From Phycisphaerales bacterium (GTDB lineage: Bacteria > Planctomycetota > Phycisphaerae > Phycisphaerales > SM1A02), in the NCBI GenBank assembly GCA_029260575.1, contig JAJDDB010000009.1:338394-402393 (forward strand): 64,000 nucleotides of DNA, given 5' to 3'. Position 1 is the stretch's first letter. Each line of letters opens with the position of its first letter. The notes beneath the pieces were generated by a model. It ran no database searches, was not told the origin of the DNA, and saw nothing but the letters and a program-made list of their open reading frames with translations. The position numbers were made by a program, and so were the translations under genes. Positions 41,451 through 50,295 of the stretch are shown here, piece by piece.

Positions 41451-42125
41451 ATGAAAGCGTCACAGAACAACAGCACAGTGCGTGCGGCACGTGCCAAACA
41501 CACAAGCATCGGACCAACACAGCGCATCACAGCAGCAGTGATCGCCGGCGTGCTCGGCATCCTCTTTACAGCGCTCCCCGCCAATGCAGGCATCGTCGCC
41601 TTTGAGAATCCCGCAGGGCCGGGGCACTTTGAGTGGTTTGTTGACAGTATCAACACACCTCTTAATACGACCCTTCCAGCGAGCGCTCAGCCGGATTTTT
41701 CAGCTGATGCCAGCATCACGCATAGTGGTAGTGTTGGCGCTGGTATTGGCGTGCTCGGTAGTAATCACGGAATCGTTATTGACAACTTCCTTGTCGTCGG
41801 ATTCGATGCTGGAGACGAGATTGGCGCTGCTCTTACAACATGGGATGGCTCTGGGTTTGTAGCACATCCAGCCTTTGGAACGGCCTTTGCGGAAGACGAA
41901 GATAAATATGTGGGCTTTCGTTTCGATACCGGGGCTGGGCTTCAATACGGTTGGATCGGAGTTCGACGAACCGGCGTAGCGCTGGACGCCTTCGCCTGGG
42001 GGTACGAAACCGAAGTCGGTGTGCCGATCGCAGCCGGTGCGACAGGTGTCCCTGCGCCCGGCGGACTCGCAGTCCTCGCCTTCGGCGCAGCCGGCCTTTC
42101 GCGCGGACGACGACGAAAAAGATGA
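41451..42125 (+). CDS. secreted protein with PEP-CTERM-like sorting tail
   Basis: A 224-residue exported protein. A long Arg/Lys-containing n-region precedes the hydrophobic signal segment (ITAAVIAGVLGILFTALPANAG, about residues 25-46). The body is beta-rich (VDSINTPLNTTLP, GIVIDNFLVVGFDAGDEIG, KYVGFRFDTGAGLQYGWIGVRRTG). It ends with VPAPGGLAVLAFGAAGLSRGRRRKR, that is, PxPG, a hydrophobic helix and an Arg cluster: the three-part PEP-CTERM signal read by exosortases. No exosortase is in the window. AGGAGG lies 8 bases before the ATG. The 5' leader is unusually pyrimidine-rich. Confidence 0.85.
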   Translation: MKASQNNSTVRAARAKHTSIGPTQRITAAVIAGVLGILFTALPANAGIVAFENPAGPGHFEWFVDSINTPLNTTLPASAQPDFSADASITHSGSVGAGIGVLGSNHGIVIDNFLVVGFDAGDEIGAALTTWDGSGFVAHPAFGTAFAEDEDKYVGFRFDTGAGLQYGWIGVRRTGVALDAFAWGYETEVGVPIAAGATGVPAPGGLAVLAFGAAGLSRGRRRKR

Positions 42126-42231
42126 CACGGCAACACGGTGATGGGTGACATCGTGCATGTCATGCATGGCGTGCATGGCGTCACAGGACACACCCCCAGT
42201 GAACCAGAGCAGACCGAACGAGGAATCACCC

Positions 42232-44793
42232 ATGCAGACAACATTCATTCATCGAGCATCAGCGATTGCTGCAACACTTGCTCTCGCTCTGTCTACCGGC
42301 GCTGCGGGACCGCTGGATTGCCTGCCGAACGGAGATGAAGACGGGCATCCATTCTTCGGCAATCCTCGACTGCCGATCATCATCGCGCCGCTATCGGCAG
42401 TCGTCGTTGATCTCAACGGTGATGGCCTGCCCGATCTGGCGACCGCGAACTACCAGGACTTGCTCGGAGCATCATCGCTGCGCTATGCCTCGGTGCTCCT
42501 GAACAGAGGCGGCGGAGTCTATGACCCGGAGGTGCGGTATCTCGTGGGGGACGCATCGACGTTTCAGATTCCGCGTTCCATTGCTGCGGCTGATCTCAAC
42601 CATGACGGGGCGAACGATCTCGTGGTGGCGTTGGGTGGCGGCGATATCCTGTCGCCGCAGCCGGGGAATACGATCGCGGTGCTGATCAACAACGGCGACG
42701 GCACATTCCAGAATGCGGCGTCGTTTGTCACCGCAAGCGGGCCGCGCTCACTGGCGATCGGGGATGTCAACGGTGATACACATGATGATGTCGTAACACT
42801 CAACTGGTCGAGTGACAACGTGTCGGTGCTGCCCGGTGACGGCACAGGCGGCTTCGGCGCGAAGGTTGATTATTCGCTTGGTGGGATTGTGGAAAACGAA
42901 CCTCGAACCGGTCACAACGCTATTTACCTTGGCGATATTGACGGCGACAGTGATCTGGACATCGCAGCAGAGGCCGGTGCAAACATTGCGGTGCTGAAAA
43001 ACAATGGCAATGGAACGTTTGGAACGCCAACGAGCTATCTCGTTGCTGATGCGTCTCCGAGCGACTTCGTGTATGGATTCGGGCTGGCGGATGTGAACGG
43101 GGACAACGACCTCGATCTGCTGGCCATCAATTGGTTCAGTCCGCCTCGCTTGTCGGTGTTTCAGAATGATGGGCTCGGCAGCTTTGGTCCGCGCGTTGAT
43201 TACAGCGACCCGGCTGGATATGGAATAGGTTCGGGCATTCAGGGGTTGGCGACGGCCGATGTCAACGCAGACGGCTCCCCGGATGTGATTCTGGGCGCGA
43301 ACAACATCAACAAGTTTGCGGTGCGTCTGAATGACGGAAACGGCGCATTTTCTGATGCGGCATCGATCTACACTTGTGCGCATCGGCCCACTGCGTTTGC
43401 CACGGGAGATTTGAATGCCGATGGTCAATTGGATGTCGTCGCAGTGTGCTCTGAGGGAAGTGCAAACTCATCGCAATTGAGCATTCACCTGAATATGGGC
43501 GCGGGTGTGTTGTGTGATGACGGCGGGAGTCCGTTTGATCCGCCGGAGAACAACAACACGGCAGCACAGCAAGGGGTTGCAGCAGGCGATATCGATGGCG
43601 ACGGGTGGCTGGACCTTGTGACCGTAAATTCGACAACGGGTGCCGTGTGGGTGCTTCACAACAACGCAGGTGTGTTTGATACTCCTCCTGACGTTTATGC
43701 CGGTCTCAATGACCCCATTTCCGTAGCTGTCGCCGATATCAATGGTGATGCAGTGCCGGATGTCATTGCTGCAAACAGTGGAAACTCCCCCAATCCGGAT
43801 TTCATAAGTGTCTTTCCTGGTCTCGGTGGAGGCGCGCTTGGCGCGGCGGTCCACTACCCCGTCGGTGACGGAAGACCTACTAGGTTGACCGTCGCTGATC
43901 TCGATGGCGACGGCGATACCGATATCGTCTTTACGATACATACCGGCAGTGTGCGAATGCTGATCAATGATGGAACAGGTGGTTTTGTGCTCGGACCATC
44001 GTACGACACAGGAATACCGAACGGCGATCCGCCACACCTTGTCGCTGCCGATCTCAACAATGACAATGCCCCGGAGATTCTCGTTACAACATGGCCTGAT
44101 CCAAGCAGCGTTTTGATTTTCATGAACGATGGCACAGGGCAGTTCCTTCTGACAGATTCCTACCCCGTATTCTCGAAAGCATTTGGAATCGACGTTGGAG
44201 ATTACAACGGAGACACAATTCCCGACATGGCCGTTGCGAATACTGGTTCGACCTCGGTCAATCTGTGTGTATTCATGGGTATCGGGGACGGGACATTCGG
44301 CCCGCGGGTTGATTACTCAGCAGGTGAGCGTCAACTGAATTCTCGACAAGTCGCATCAGGTGATCTGGATGAGGACGGAGATGTTGATCTGGTCGTCTGC
44401 AATGTCAGCAACAATACGGTGTCAGTATTGTTGAATAATGGCGACGGCACTTTTGGTGAACCAGTCCTCTACGGAACTGGCCAATTTCCTGTAAAAGTTC
44501 TTTTGAACGATTTTGATGCAGACGGTCGTCTTGATATCGTCACCGCGAATTTGTTTGCCAGCAACGTGTCGGTATTGCTGAATCGAAGATGTGTTGACGA
44601 GCAGGCGTGCCCTGCGGACATCACTGATAGCGGGGCCACGAATCAACCCGACGGGACAGTCAACGTGTTCGACCTGCTCGCACTGCTCAGCAACTGGGGC
44701 ACGGCCGGAAACGGCGCGAACATCGCTGAGCCGACCAACATCGTCGATGTGTTCGATCTGCTGGAACTGCTCGCCAACTGGGGTGACTGTTGA
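42232..44793 (+). CDS. large secreted FG-GAP/VCBS repeat protein with dockerin-like tail
   Basis: An 853-residue exported protein. The signal peptide is at 1-25 (SAIAATLALALSTGAAG). The body is a set of about fourteen FG-GAP/VCBS units, each with a calcium-binding loop such as DLNGDGLPDLA, DVNGDTHDDVV, DIDGDSDLDIA, DLNADGQLDVV, DINGDAVPDVI and DLDEDGDVDLV, likely building one or two beta-propellers. It ends in CPADITDSGATNQPDGTVNVFDLLALLSNWG and VDVFDLLELLANWGDC, the dockerin-like tail shared with the proteins at 9211-10716 and 10834-11751. GAGGA lies 8 bases before the ATG at 42232. Two tandem hairpins follow the stop. Probably cell-surface or secreted. Confidence 0.9.
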   Translation: MQTTFIHRASAIAATLALALSTGAAGPLDCLPNGDEDGHPFFGNPRLPIIIAPLSAVVVDLNGDGLPDLATANYQDLLGASSLRYASVLLNRGGGVYDPEVRYLVGDASTFQIPRSIAAADLNHDGANDLVVALGGGDILSPQPGNTIAVLINNGDGTFQNAASFVTASGPRSLAIGDVNGDTHDDVVTLNWSSDNVSVLPGDGTGGFGAKVDYSLGGIVENEPRTGHNAIYLGDIDGDSDLDIAAEAGANIAVLKNNGNGTFGTPTSYLVADASPSDFVYGFGLADVNGDNDLDLLAINWFSPPRLSVFQNDGLGSFGPRVDYSDPAGYGIGSGIQGLATADVNADGSPDVILGANNINKFAVRLNDGNGAFSDAASIYTCAHRPTAFATGDLNADGQLDVVAVCSEGSANSSQLSIHLNMGAGVLCDDGGSPFDPPENNNTAAQQGVAAGDIDGDGWLDLVTVNSTTGAVWVLHNNAGVFDTPPDVYAGLNDPISVAVADINGDAVPDVIAANSGNSPNPDFISVFPGLGGGALGAAVHYPVGDGRPTRLTVADLDGDGDTDIVFTIHTGSVRMLINDGTGGFVLGPSYDTGIPNGDPPHLVAADLNNDNAPEILVTTWPDPSSVLIFMNDGTGQFLLTDSYPVFSKAFGIDVGDYNGDTIPDMAVANTGSTSVNLCVFMGIGDGTFGPRVDYSAGERQLNSRQVASGDLDEDGDVDLVVCNVSNNTVSVLLNNGDGTFGEPVLYGTGQFPVKVLLNDFDADGRLDIVTANLFASNVSVLLNRRCVDEQACPADITDSGATNQPDGTVNVFDLLALLSNWGTAGNGANIAEPTNIVDVFDLLELLANWGDC

Positions 44794-44909
44794 TCGAACA
44801 GCCGCCGCGTCGTGCCGAACGTGCGCACAACACAGTTACCCGTTACACACACTACGAATCATCTTCCTTTTTCCCCTCACCTCCTACGGCCTGAAAACTT
44901 GTGGGGGCG

Positions 44910-44938
44910 CACGACAGGTTCCCCACGAACCTGTCGTG
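44910..44938 (+). terminator. intrinsic terminator after FG-GAP gene
   Basis: CACGACAGGTTC and GAACCTGTCGTG form a perfect 12-base-pair stem with a CCCAC loop, followed by TTTTCG. It lies about 115 bases after the stop codon of the FG-GAP gene. Confidence 0.85.
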
Positions 44939-45009
44939 TTTTCGTTCCACATCGCTACTCAAAGCTCCAGTTTCGCCCCGCCTCACGCTCACACGCGTCG
45001 AGTCGGGCG

Positions 45010-45037
45010 CACGGCACGTCCAAGACGACGTGCCGTG
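45010..45037 (+). terminator. second tandem intrinsic terminator
   Basis: CACGGCACGTC and GACGTGCCGTG form a perfect 11-base-pair stem with a CAAGAC loop, followed by TTTATT. It is oriented like the first hairpin and has similar flanks (GGGCGCAC before, GTGTTT after). It may back up read-through toward the convergent gene. Confidence 0.78.
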
Positions 45038-45061
45038 TTTATTGACCGGCATGGATGATCA

Positions 45062-46036
45062 TCACTCAGTCGCGGACTTCACCGTCATGAGCTGCAATCG
45101 ATGCGTACTCACACCGGGATTGCGCACGCAGTACGACAACGGTTCAATGCTGTCAGCGACAAGCATGTGATCAATATGCAGCCAGGGCGTTTTGCGAGGA
45201 TACGTCGCACCATACCCGACGCCGGCCACGTCAAAAGCATGGCGAAACGTCGGTGCGATAACCTTCAGCGAAGCGCTGCCCCGCGTCATATTGAAATCAC
45301 CCAGAATTATGTCCGCAGGCGGGAGGTTCGCTTTATCAATCCACGCGCGCACTGTCCGAGCGGTTTCCATCCGCGGGGTCTCCGGGTTAGAAGGCAAGTC
45401 AATAAGCCAGATCGTCAAGTCCTGTCCGAGTGATGCCGCAGCATCAAGTCGAAGAACCACAACGTGCATCTGCTCGGAGGAGACAACCGTGCGGGCTTCA
45501 AGAACCGGCAGTTTGGACATGACAGCAAACGGCTGCGGGCGCAGCACGAAACCGTCTTCGCCCATCCATTCGCGAATCGGCTGTCGCCGATGAATCGCTC
45601 CGTGGTTGGTCAGAATTGTTACATCGCCGTCGAGTTCAGCAAGCAGCGCCGCTGCATCATTCGTTTGCGCGCGCGGTGTTGCTGAACTGTTCCAGTGTAC
45701 GATCCGCAGCCCTTGAACATCACAATCACGCGCGGAGAACAGGTGATGTTCGAATAGTGCAAAATACACCACCAGACCGAACAGTGACACGCCCCAACTG
45801 ATGCGCCGCACTCGTCGCCGTCTCGTTGTGCCGCCCGGCCGCCACGCGCACAGAAAGCCGACTCCTGCAAGCGCGATTGCCACAGGCGTCGGCGTCCATG
45901 CGATCCATTGGCTCCACTCATACCTGTCGCTGACGATCCGCCCCGTCAGCCAGACTGCGAGTCCAAGCAGCGCCGCATACATCGTCGCGAACGCTGTGAT
46001 GATGAAAATATTCTTGAGCAGCCGTCGTACACTCAT
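45062..46036 (-). CDS. membrane-anchored endonuclease/exonuclease/phosphatase-family protein
   Basis: A 324-residue protein with three N-terminal membrane helices (about residues 8-30, 48-66 and 80-98). They are followed by an endonuclease/exonuclease/phosphatase (EEP) domain facing the periplasm. EEP motifs: LRIVHWNSS, DLPSNPETPR, ADIILGDFN, HIDHMLVADS and a final STHRLQL. The usual catalytic SDH of the last motif reads STH, so activity may be altered. Members with this layout act on phosphodiesters of lipids or nucleic acids; the substrate here is unknown. Its start abuts the stop of the SLC13 gene (45062-46036 then 46037), and it reads first in that pair. Confidence 0.72.
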   Translation of the reverse strand: MSVRRLLKNIFIITAFATMYAALLGLAVWLTGRIVSDRYEWSQWIAWTPTPVAIALAGVGFLCAWRPGGTTRRRRVRRISWGVSLFGLVVYFALFEHHLFSARDCDVQGLRIVHWNSSATPRAQTNDAAALLAELDGDVTILTNHGAIHRRQPIREWMGEDGFVLRPQPFAVMSKLPVLEARTVVSSEQMHVVVLRLDAAASLGQDLTIWLIDLPSNPETPRMETARTVRAWIDKANLPPADIILGDFNMTRGSASLKVIAPTFRHAFDVAGVGYGATYPRKTPWLHIDHMLVADSIEPLSYCVRNPGVSTHRLQLMTVKSATE

Positions 46037-47914
46037 TTAGACAGCCGGTGTAAGGTTAAAAACAAGCGGTGCGACGAGAGTCGAAACCAGCGCTGTGAGA
46101 AGAGTCAACGGCGTTCCCAGCCGCACATAATCCATGAACGTATAGCCGCCTGCGGTGTAGACCATAAGATTCGTCTGGTACGCCACCGGGCTCATGAAAC
46201 TCGAGCCGGCTGCAACCATTAATGTAAACACAAACGCTTCCGGCGGGACATTCATTTGTTGTGCGGTTGCCATTGTGATCGGGAACATCAGAACTGCGGC
46301 GCCGTTATTTGTGATGAGCTGCGAGAAAATCGCAGCAATCATGAACAGCACGAACAGCATGGACTGCGGTCCCATGCCCAAAGCCAGACATGGATCCAGC
46401 AGTGATTCGGCAATTGCCTTTGCCGCTCCCGTCGTTTCCATCGCCTTACCCATCGCCAGCGCGCTGCCGATGACGATCAACACCGTCCAGTTGATGCTTT
46501 CCCTGGCGATCGTGCCGGTGGTGCAGCGCGTGCCCACCATTGCCATCGCGCAGAAGAACGCTGCCAGCACCGGATGAACCGATGTCACAGTCAACAGCAC
46601 GACGAACATCGCAAGGATTGACAGCGCGATCCACGCCCGTTCGTGCCGTACGGGCCGGGAACCCTCAACCATCGACACCAAGTAGAAATCCTTACTGTTG
46701 CGGTGCGCCTTAACGAATCCCGCATGCGTGTCGAGCAGAAGCGTGTCGCCCTGCTGCAGGACAATGTCGCCGATCTTCTTTTCGATCCTGTGTCCGAAAC
46801 GATGCACCGCAATAATCGCAGCGTTGAACGCCGTGCGAAACTGCGAATCTCGCACAGTTTTGCCCACCAGCGAACTGTCGCGCGACACGACAGCTTCCAC
46901 CAGCGTGCGCGGCGCCTGTTCCCGGCGAACTTTCTGCACCTGGTCATCGGTTGCCGGCACAAGACCCTTGATCTTGCGCAGGTCGACCACCGACTCCAGA
47001 ATGCCCGCAAACCCGAGAATATCCCCCGCACGCAGCCGTTCTTCAGGCGAAACCGCTGTCCGCGTCTGCCCCTCGCGCTCGATTTCCGTCAAATACAAAC
47101 CCGGCAGGTTGCGCAAGCCTGCATCTTCAATGCTCTGGCCGACCACCGTCGAATCCGCACGCACTTCCATCATCACTTCGTACTTGCGCGCATCATCACG
47201 AACATCAATTGCGGGTTTACGTTCCGGCAGCAGCCACTTGCTCGCCAGCACGATGAACGCCAGACCCGCAATCGTGCAGGGTAGTCCGATCAATCCCACA
47301 CCCCAGAACTGCATCGCCGAGGACATTTCCGTTGCGCCGGTGCGCTGCAACCAATCCTGATGTGTGCCATCATTAGCCAGAAATTGTGTGAACAGACCAA
47401 GAACGACAATGTTTGAAGCCGTGCCGATGTACGTCAATTTGCCGCCAAGCACCGAAGCGTAACTCAACGGAATGAACAGCTTCGACGGGCTGATGCGCAT
47501 CTTTCTGCACCAGTCGCCGACGATCGGCAGATACATCGCCACGATCGGCGTGTTGTTCATGAAGCCGCTCATCACCGCGACGGGCGCCATCAATCGGATC
47601 TGCGCTGTCGCAATATTCTTCGGCCGGCCGAGCACCTTGCGCGCAATCACCTCCATGCCCGCCGTCTCATTCAGACCCGCCGCCACGACGAACAGCGCTC
47701 CGATCATCATGATCGCTGGGTGCGCAAATCCCACGATTGCCTCGGTGACGCCGAGAATCGGGCCGTAGTTCAACAGACCATGCAGAACAAAATCGCCAGC
47801 CATCAGCAGCGTCAATCCGCCGACCATTGCGACGTCCACGCTGATTCGGTTGGAAATCAGCGCGGCAATAACCGCAGCAATAACGACGATCGTGAACCAC
47901 GCGCCAATCGTCAT
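46037..47914 (-). CDS. SLC13-family permease with two TrkA-C domains
   Basis: Integral membrane anion/Na+ symporter of 625 residues. Membrane helices fill about residues 1-190 and 410-625; helical-hairpin features include MSGFMNNTPIVAMYLPIV and the second repeat NNGAAVLMFPITMATA. Between them, about residues 210-400, are two TrkA_C/RCK-C-type soluble domains (VEVRADSTVVGQSIEDAGLRNLPGLYLTEIER and RDSSLVGKTVRDSQFRTAFNAAIIAVHRFG), as in SLC13 permeases of marine bacteria. Likely substrates are sulfate, dicarboxylates or similar anions. It is adjacent to the EEP gene with no spacer. The 214 bases upstream contain no gene. Confidence 0.88.
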   Translation of the reverse strand: MTIGAWFTIVVIAAVIAALISNRISVDVAMVGGLTLLMAGDFVLHGLLNYGPILGVTEAIVGFAHPAIMMIGALFVVAAGLNETAGMEVIARKVLGRPKNIATAQIRLMAPVAVMSGFMNNTPIVAMYLPIVGDWCRKMRISPSKLFIPLSYASVLGGKLTYIGTASNIVVLGLFTQFLANDGTHQDWLQRTGATEMSSAMQFWGVGLIGLPCTIAGLAFIVLASKWLLPERKPAIDVRDDARKYEVMMEVRADSTVVGQSIEDAGLRNLPGLYLTEIEREGQTRTAVSPEERLRAGDILGFAGILESVVDLRKIKGLVPATDDQVQKVRREQAPRTLVEAVVSRDSSLVGKTVRDSQFRTAFNAAIIAVHRFGHRIEKKIGDIVLQQGDTLLLDTHAGFVKAHRNSKDFYLVSMVEGSRPVRHERAWIALSILAMFVVLLTVTSVHPVLAAFFCAMAMVGTRCTTGTIARESINWTVLIVIGSALAMGKAMETTGAAKAIAESLLDPCLALGMGPQSMLFVLFMIAAIFSQLITNNGAAVLMFPITMATAQQMNVPPEAFVFTLMVAAGSSFMSPVAYQTNLMVYTAGGYTFMDYVRLGTPLTLLTALVSTLVAPLVFNLTPAV

Positions 47915-48128
47915 GGGCCAACCCCCGAAAAAGACTCACGTCCCCTTTTATAGCTCGCAACTTCTGGAACCATAGTATGTTGCAGCATTCGCAGTGACGG
48001 TGCTGCCGACTGATCGCCAGCCTGCGGCGTGCTCATAATGGGGAGGTAAACGCCCATGACACAGCCTATATCGGCCCAGACCAGCCGGTGTTCATGCGAA
48101 CCTGCACCATCAATATTTGCAATGTCGA

Positions 48129-49145
48129 TCAACCGGCCGTCGCAGCAGCGATGCCGAGTGCGTCAATCGCCTCGATAATCTGCGGATGCAGATCAGCAGC
48201 AGCGCAAATCACGCCTCGGTTCTCTTCCAGCCGCTGGCCGTGTGTGAAGTCCAATGCCCTTCCTGTGATATCGCTCACCACCGCGCCGGCTTCGGTCGCA
48301 ATCAACATCCCGGCTGCGTGATCCCAGATCTTCTCGCGATAATCCGCCCGTGTCGGCAGCCGCAGATATGCATCTGCCTGGTTGCGCGCCACGACCGCAT
48401 ACTTGCACTGGCTGTCCAGCCGAACCGGATCGCTTTGCACACCAAGGTGTTCAAGAATACGCGCGGTGTCATCGTGCTTGGAATGCGACTTCTCCACCGA
48501 TTCACACGTCCGGATCGGCGACCCGTTTTCATACGTCGGCGCAGTGATCGGCCGGGTGTCACCATTAGGATTGCTCGTGTCATACTCCCACGCGCCGCAG
48601 CCTTTCGTCGCTGCATAGGCAGTACCGATCGAGTCAGCAACATCCAACGGTCTGCTGTGATCACTCGGCAAATTCGGGCAACCCATCACGCCCAGCGTCA
48701 CTTCACCCTTTTCAATGTGCGCAAGCGCAATGGCATATTGTTGACCGCGCAGGAATCCCTTTGTCCCGTCCACCGGGTCAAGCGTCCAGTACGCATCTGC
48801 AGAACCGTCATGATCACACGCATCAATGGCGTCCAGCACCTCATCTTCAGAAACACTCGGTAGCTCACTTTGCACAGCTTTGACAACCGCCATGCGCACT
48901 TCCTTCTGGTCATCTTTCCGCAGCGCCCCGGCATGTTCTTCGCCGACAATCAGCGGCGATCTGAACTGCCGTTGCAATTCCATCGCCACGATCGCCTGCA
49001 CTGCAAAATCTGCAACAGTCACCGGACTGCGATCGTCCTTGGTGATTTCGCGCACCGCATCGAGATCGGCTTGCACCGCTCGCGCCACTCGGCTGGCCAT
49101 GATCACAGCTTCAATCGCTTCGCCTAACAGTGCCGTCGTGCTCAT
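48129..49145 (-). CDS. 3'(2'),5'-bisphosphate nucleotidase
   Basis: Lithium-sensitive phosphatase superfamily enzyme of about 338 residues that removes the 3'-phosphate from PAP/PAPS produced in sulfate assimilation. Motifs: DRSPVTVADFAVQA and IVGEEHAG, then YWTLDPVDGTKGFLRGQQYAIALA (the HAL2/SAL1 form of the DPxDGT motif) and IWDHAAGMLIATEAGAVVSDITG. Length and the TKGFLR extension separate it from inositol monophosphatases. Three ATG codons stand in tandem; the third (49145) has GAGG at 6 bases and is preferred. No other sulfate genes are adjacent, although the next gene is an anion permease. Confidence 0.88.
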   Translation of the reverse strand: MSTTALLGEAIEAVIMASRVARAVQADLDAVREITKDDRSPVTVADFAVQAIVAMELQRQFRSPLIVGEEHAGALRKDDQKEVRMAVVKAVQSELPSVSEDEVLDAIDACDHDGSADAYWTLDPVDGTKGFLRGQQYAIALAHIEKGEVTLGVMGCPNLPSDHSRPLDVADSIGTAYAATKGCGAWEYDTSNPNGDTRPITAPTYENGSPIRTCESVEKSHSKHDDTARILEHLGVQSDPVRLDSQCKYAVVARNQADAYLRLPTRADYREKIWDHAAGMLIATEAGAVVSDITGRALDFTHGQRLEENRGVICAAADLHPQIIEAIDALGIAAATAG

Positions 49146-49334
49146 CATCATCCTCGTACATTCCGCCTGGGGTCATGTGATTCGAATCGGCCATGATAGC
49201 GGTATTATCGGCCGGCGGTCAGTCGCAATGTGCAGCGATGCCGGGGCCACAGGCTGCTGCGCGCAGCACGACAATCCTTTGGTCGTGTCAATATCGAAGA
49301 CCACGTGCGATGTCTTGGGCAAGGAGCGTTCGCG

Positions 49335-50090
49335 TCAACTCACCTCGACTATGAGAATTGTCACATCGTCGTGTGTCAGTATTCCGCCGGTGTGTGTACG
49401 AATCGCATCAAGTACCTTGATCTTGAGTTCATGAAGACTGACATCACCGGCTTCATGAAGAACGTCGAGCAGACGATCTCGGCCGAACTGGACGGATTCA
49501 CCATCGGGAGCTTCAACAACTCCATCGGTGTAGAGGAACAAGCGGTCGCCATGACAAAGTTGAACCTCCTCCTGCGCGAATGTGGTGTCAGCATCGACGC
49601 CGAGCGGCAGGTTGCTGAGTCCGATTGAATCCCGCACATTGACATCTGCCCAGGCGCTCGCATTTTTCTTCTTCAGAAGCGCAGGAAAGTGTCCCGCATA
49701 GGCGAATCGACCGTGCGTGTCATCCGAGTAGTAACCAATGACAGACGCAGTCGTCATAGCCAGGAGGCCACGCTCGATCGCGACCGTGTTCAGCGCGCTC
49801 AGCAGTTCATCGTTGCTCGGATCATTCATTCGATCCTTGAGTATGTCATACAGCCACTGGCTTACTTCACTTGCCGTGGACCCGTGACCAACCACATCAG
49901 CGATGGCAATCCGGGTGAGCTTGTCCTGACCGCAGACTCCGATGTAGTAGATATCACCGCCTTTTCCACCTTCACACGCGCTTGAAAAAAGGCTTGCGGT
50001 CAAGCCGCTCGAGCAGGCATCGGTGTTCACATTCTTGATTCCGCCCCATATCTCGGCGCACTTGATGTGATGCATGGCGAACCTCTTCAT
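49335..50090 (-). CDS. stand-alone SpoIIE/PP2C-type phosphatase
   Basis: A 251-residue serine/threonine phosphatase of the SpoIIE/RsbU type with no added sensor domain. PP2C motifs: GGKGGDIYYIGVCGQ, RIAIADVVGHGSTASEVSQWLYDIL, GRFAYAGHFPALL, DRLFLYTDGVVEAPDGE and the final THDDVTILIVEV. Such enzymes usually dephosphorylate anti-sigma antagonists in partner-switching systems; none is encoded here, so the target lies elsewhere. It is placed downstream of the atpA terminator on the same strand and is probably a separate unit. Confidence 0.88.
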   Translation of the reverse strand: MKRFAMHHIKCAEIWGGIKNVNTDACSSGLTASLFSSACEGGKGGDIYYIGVCGQDKLTRIAIADVVGHGSTASEVSQWLYDILKDRMNDPSNDELLSALNTVAIERGLLAMTTASVIGYYSDDTHGRFAYAGHFPALLKKKNASAWADVNVRDSIGLSNLPLGVDADTTFAQEEVQLCHGDRLFLYTDGVVEAPDGESVQFGRDRLLDVLHEAGDVSLHELKIKVLDAIRTHTGGILTHDDVTILIVEVS

Positions 50091-50235
50091 TCATTGTGCA
50101 AACATGCGCTCAACGACAATTCCAGCCGTCCACATATGAGTGTATCGGCGAATGGACGAGAGGATCGCTTTGGCGACTGCTGAAAACTTGCAGCGCGGCG
50201 CTTTCCAGCAATGTGCGTGTAAATTGCGAACAAAT

Positions 50236-50260
50236 CAGCGCCCGCATGGCGCGGGCGCTG
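50236..50260 (-). terminator. intrinsic terminator of the atp operon
   Basis: CAGCGCCCGC and GCGGGCGCTG form a perfect 10-base-pair stem around a 5-base loop, 36 bases after the atpA stop on the minus strand, followed by ATTTGTT. It marks the end of the operon, without atpG, atpD or atpC. Confidence 0.78.
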
Positions 50261-50295
50261 ACAAAGTTAACTCTCGAATTGTTCAGCAGCTACTC

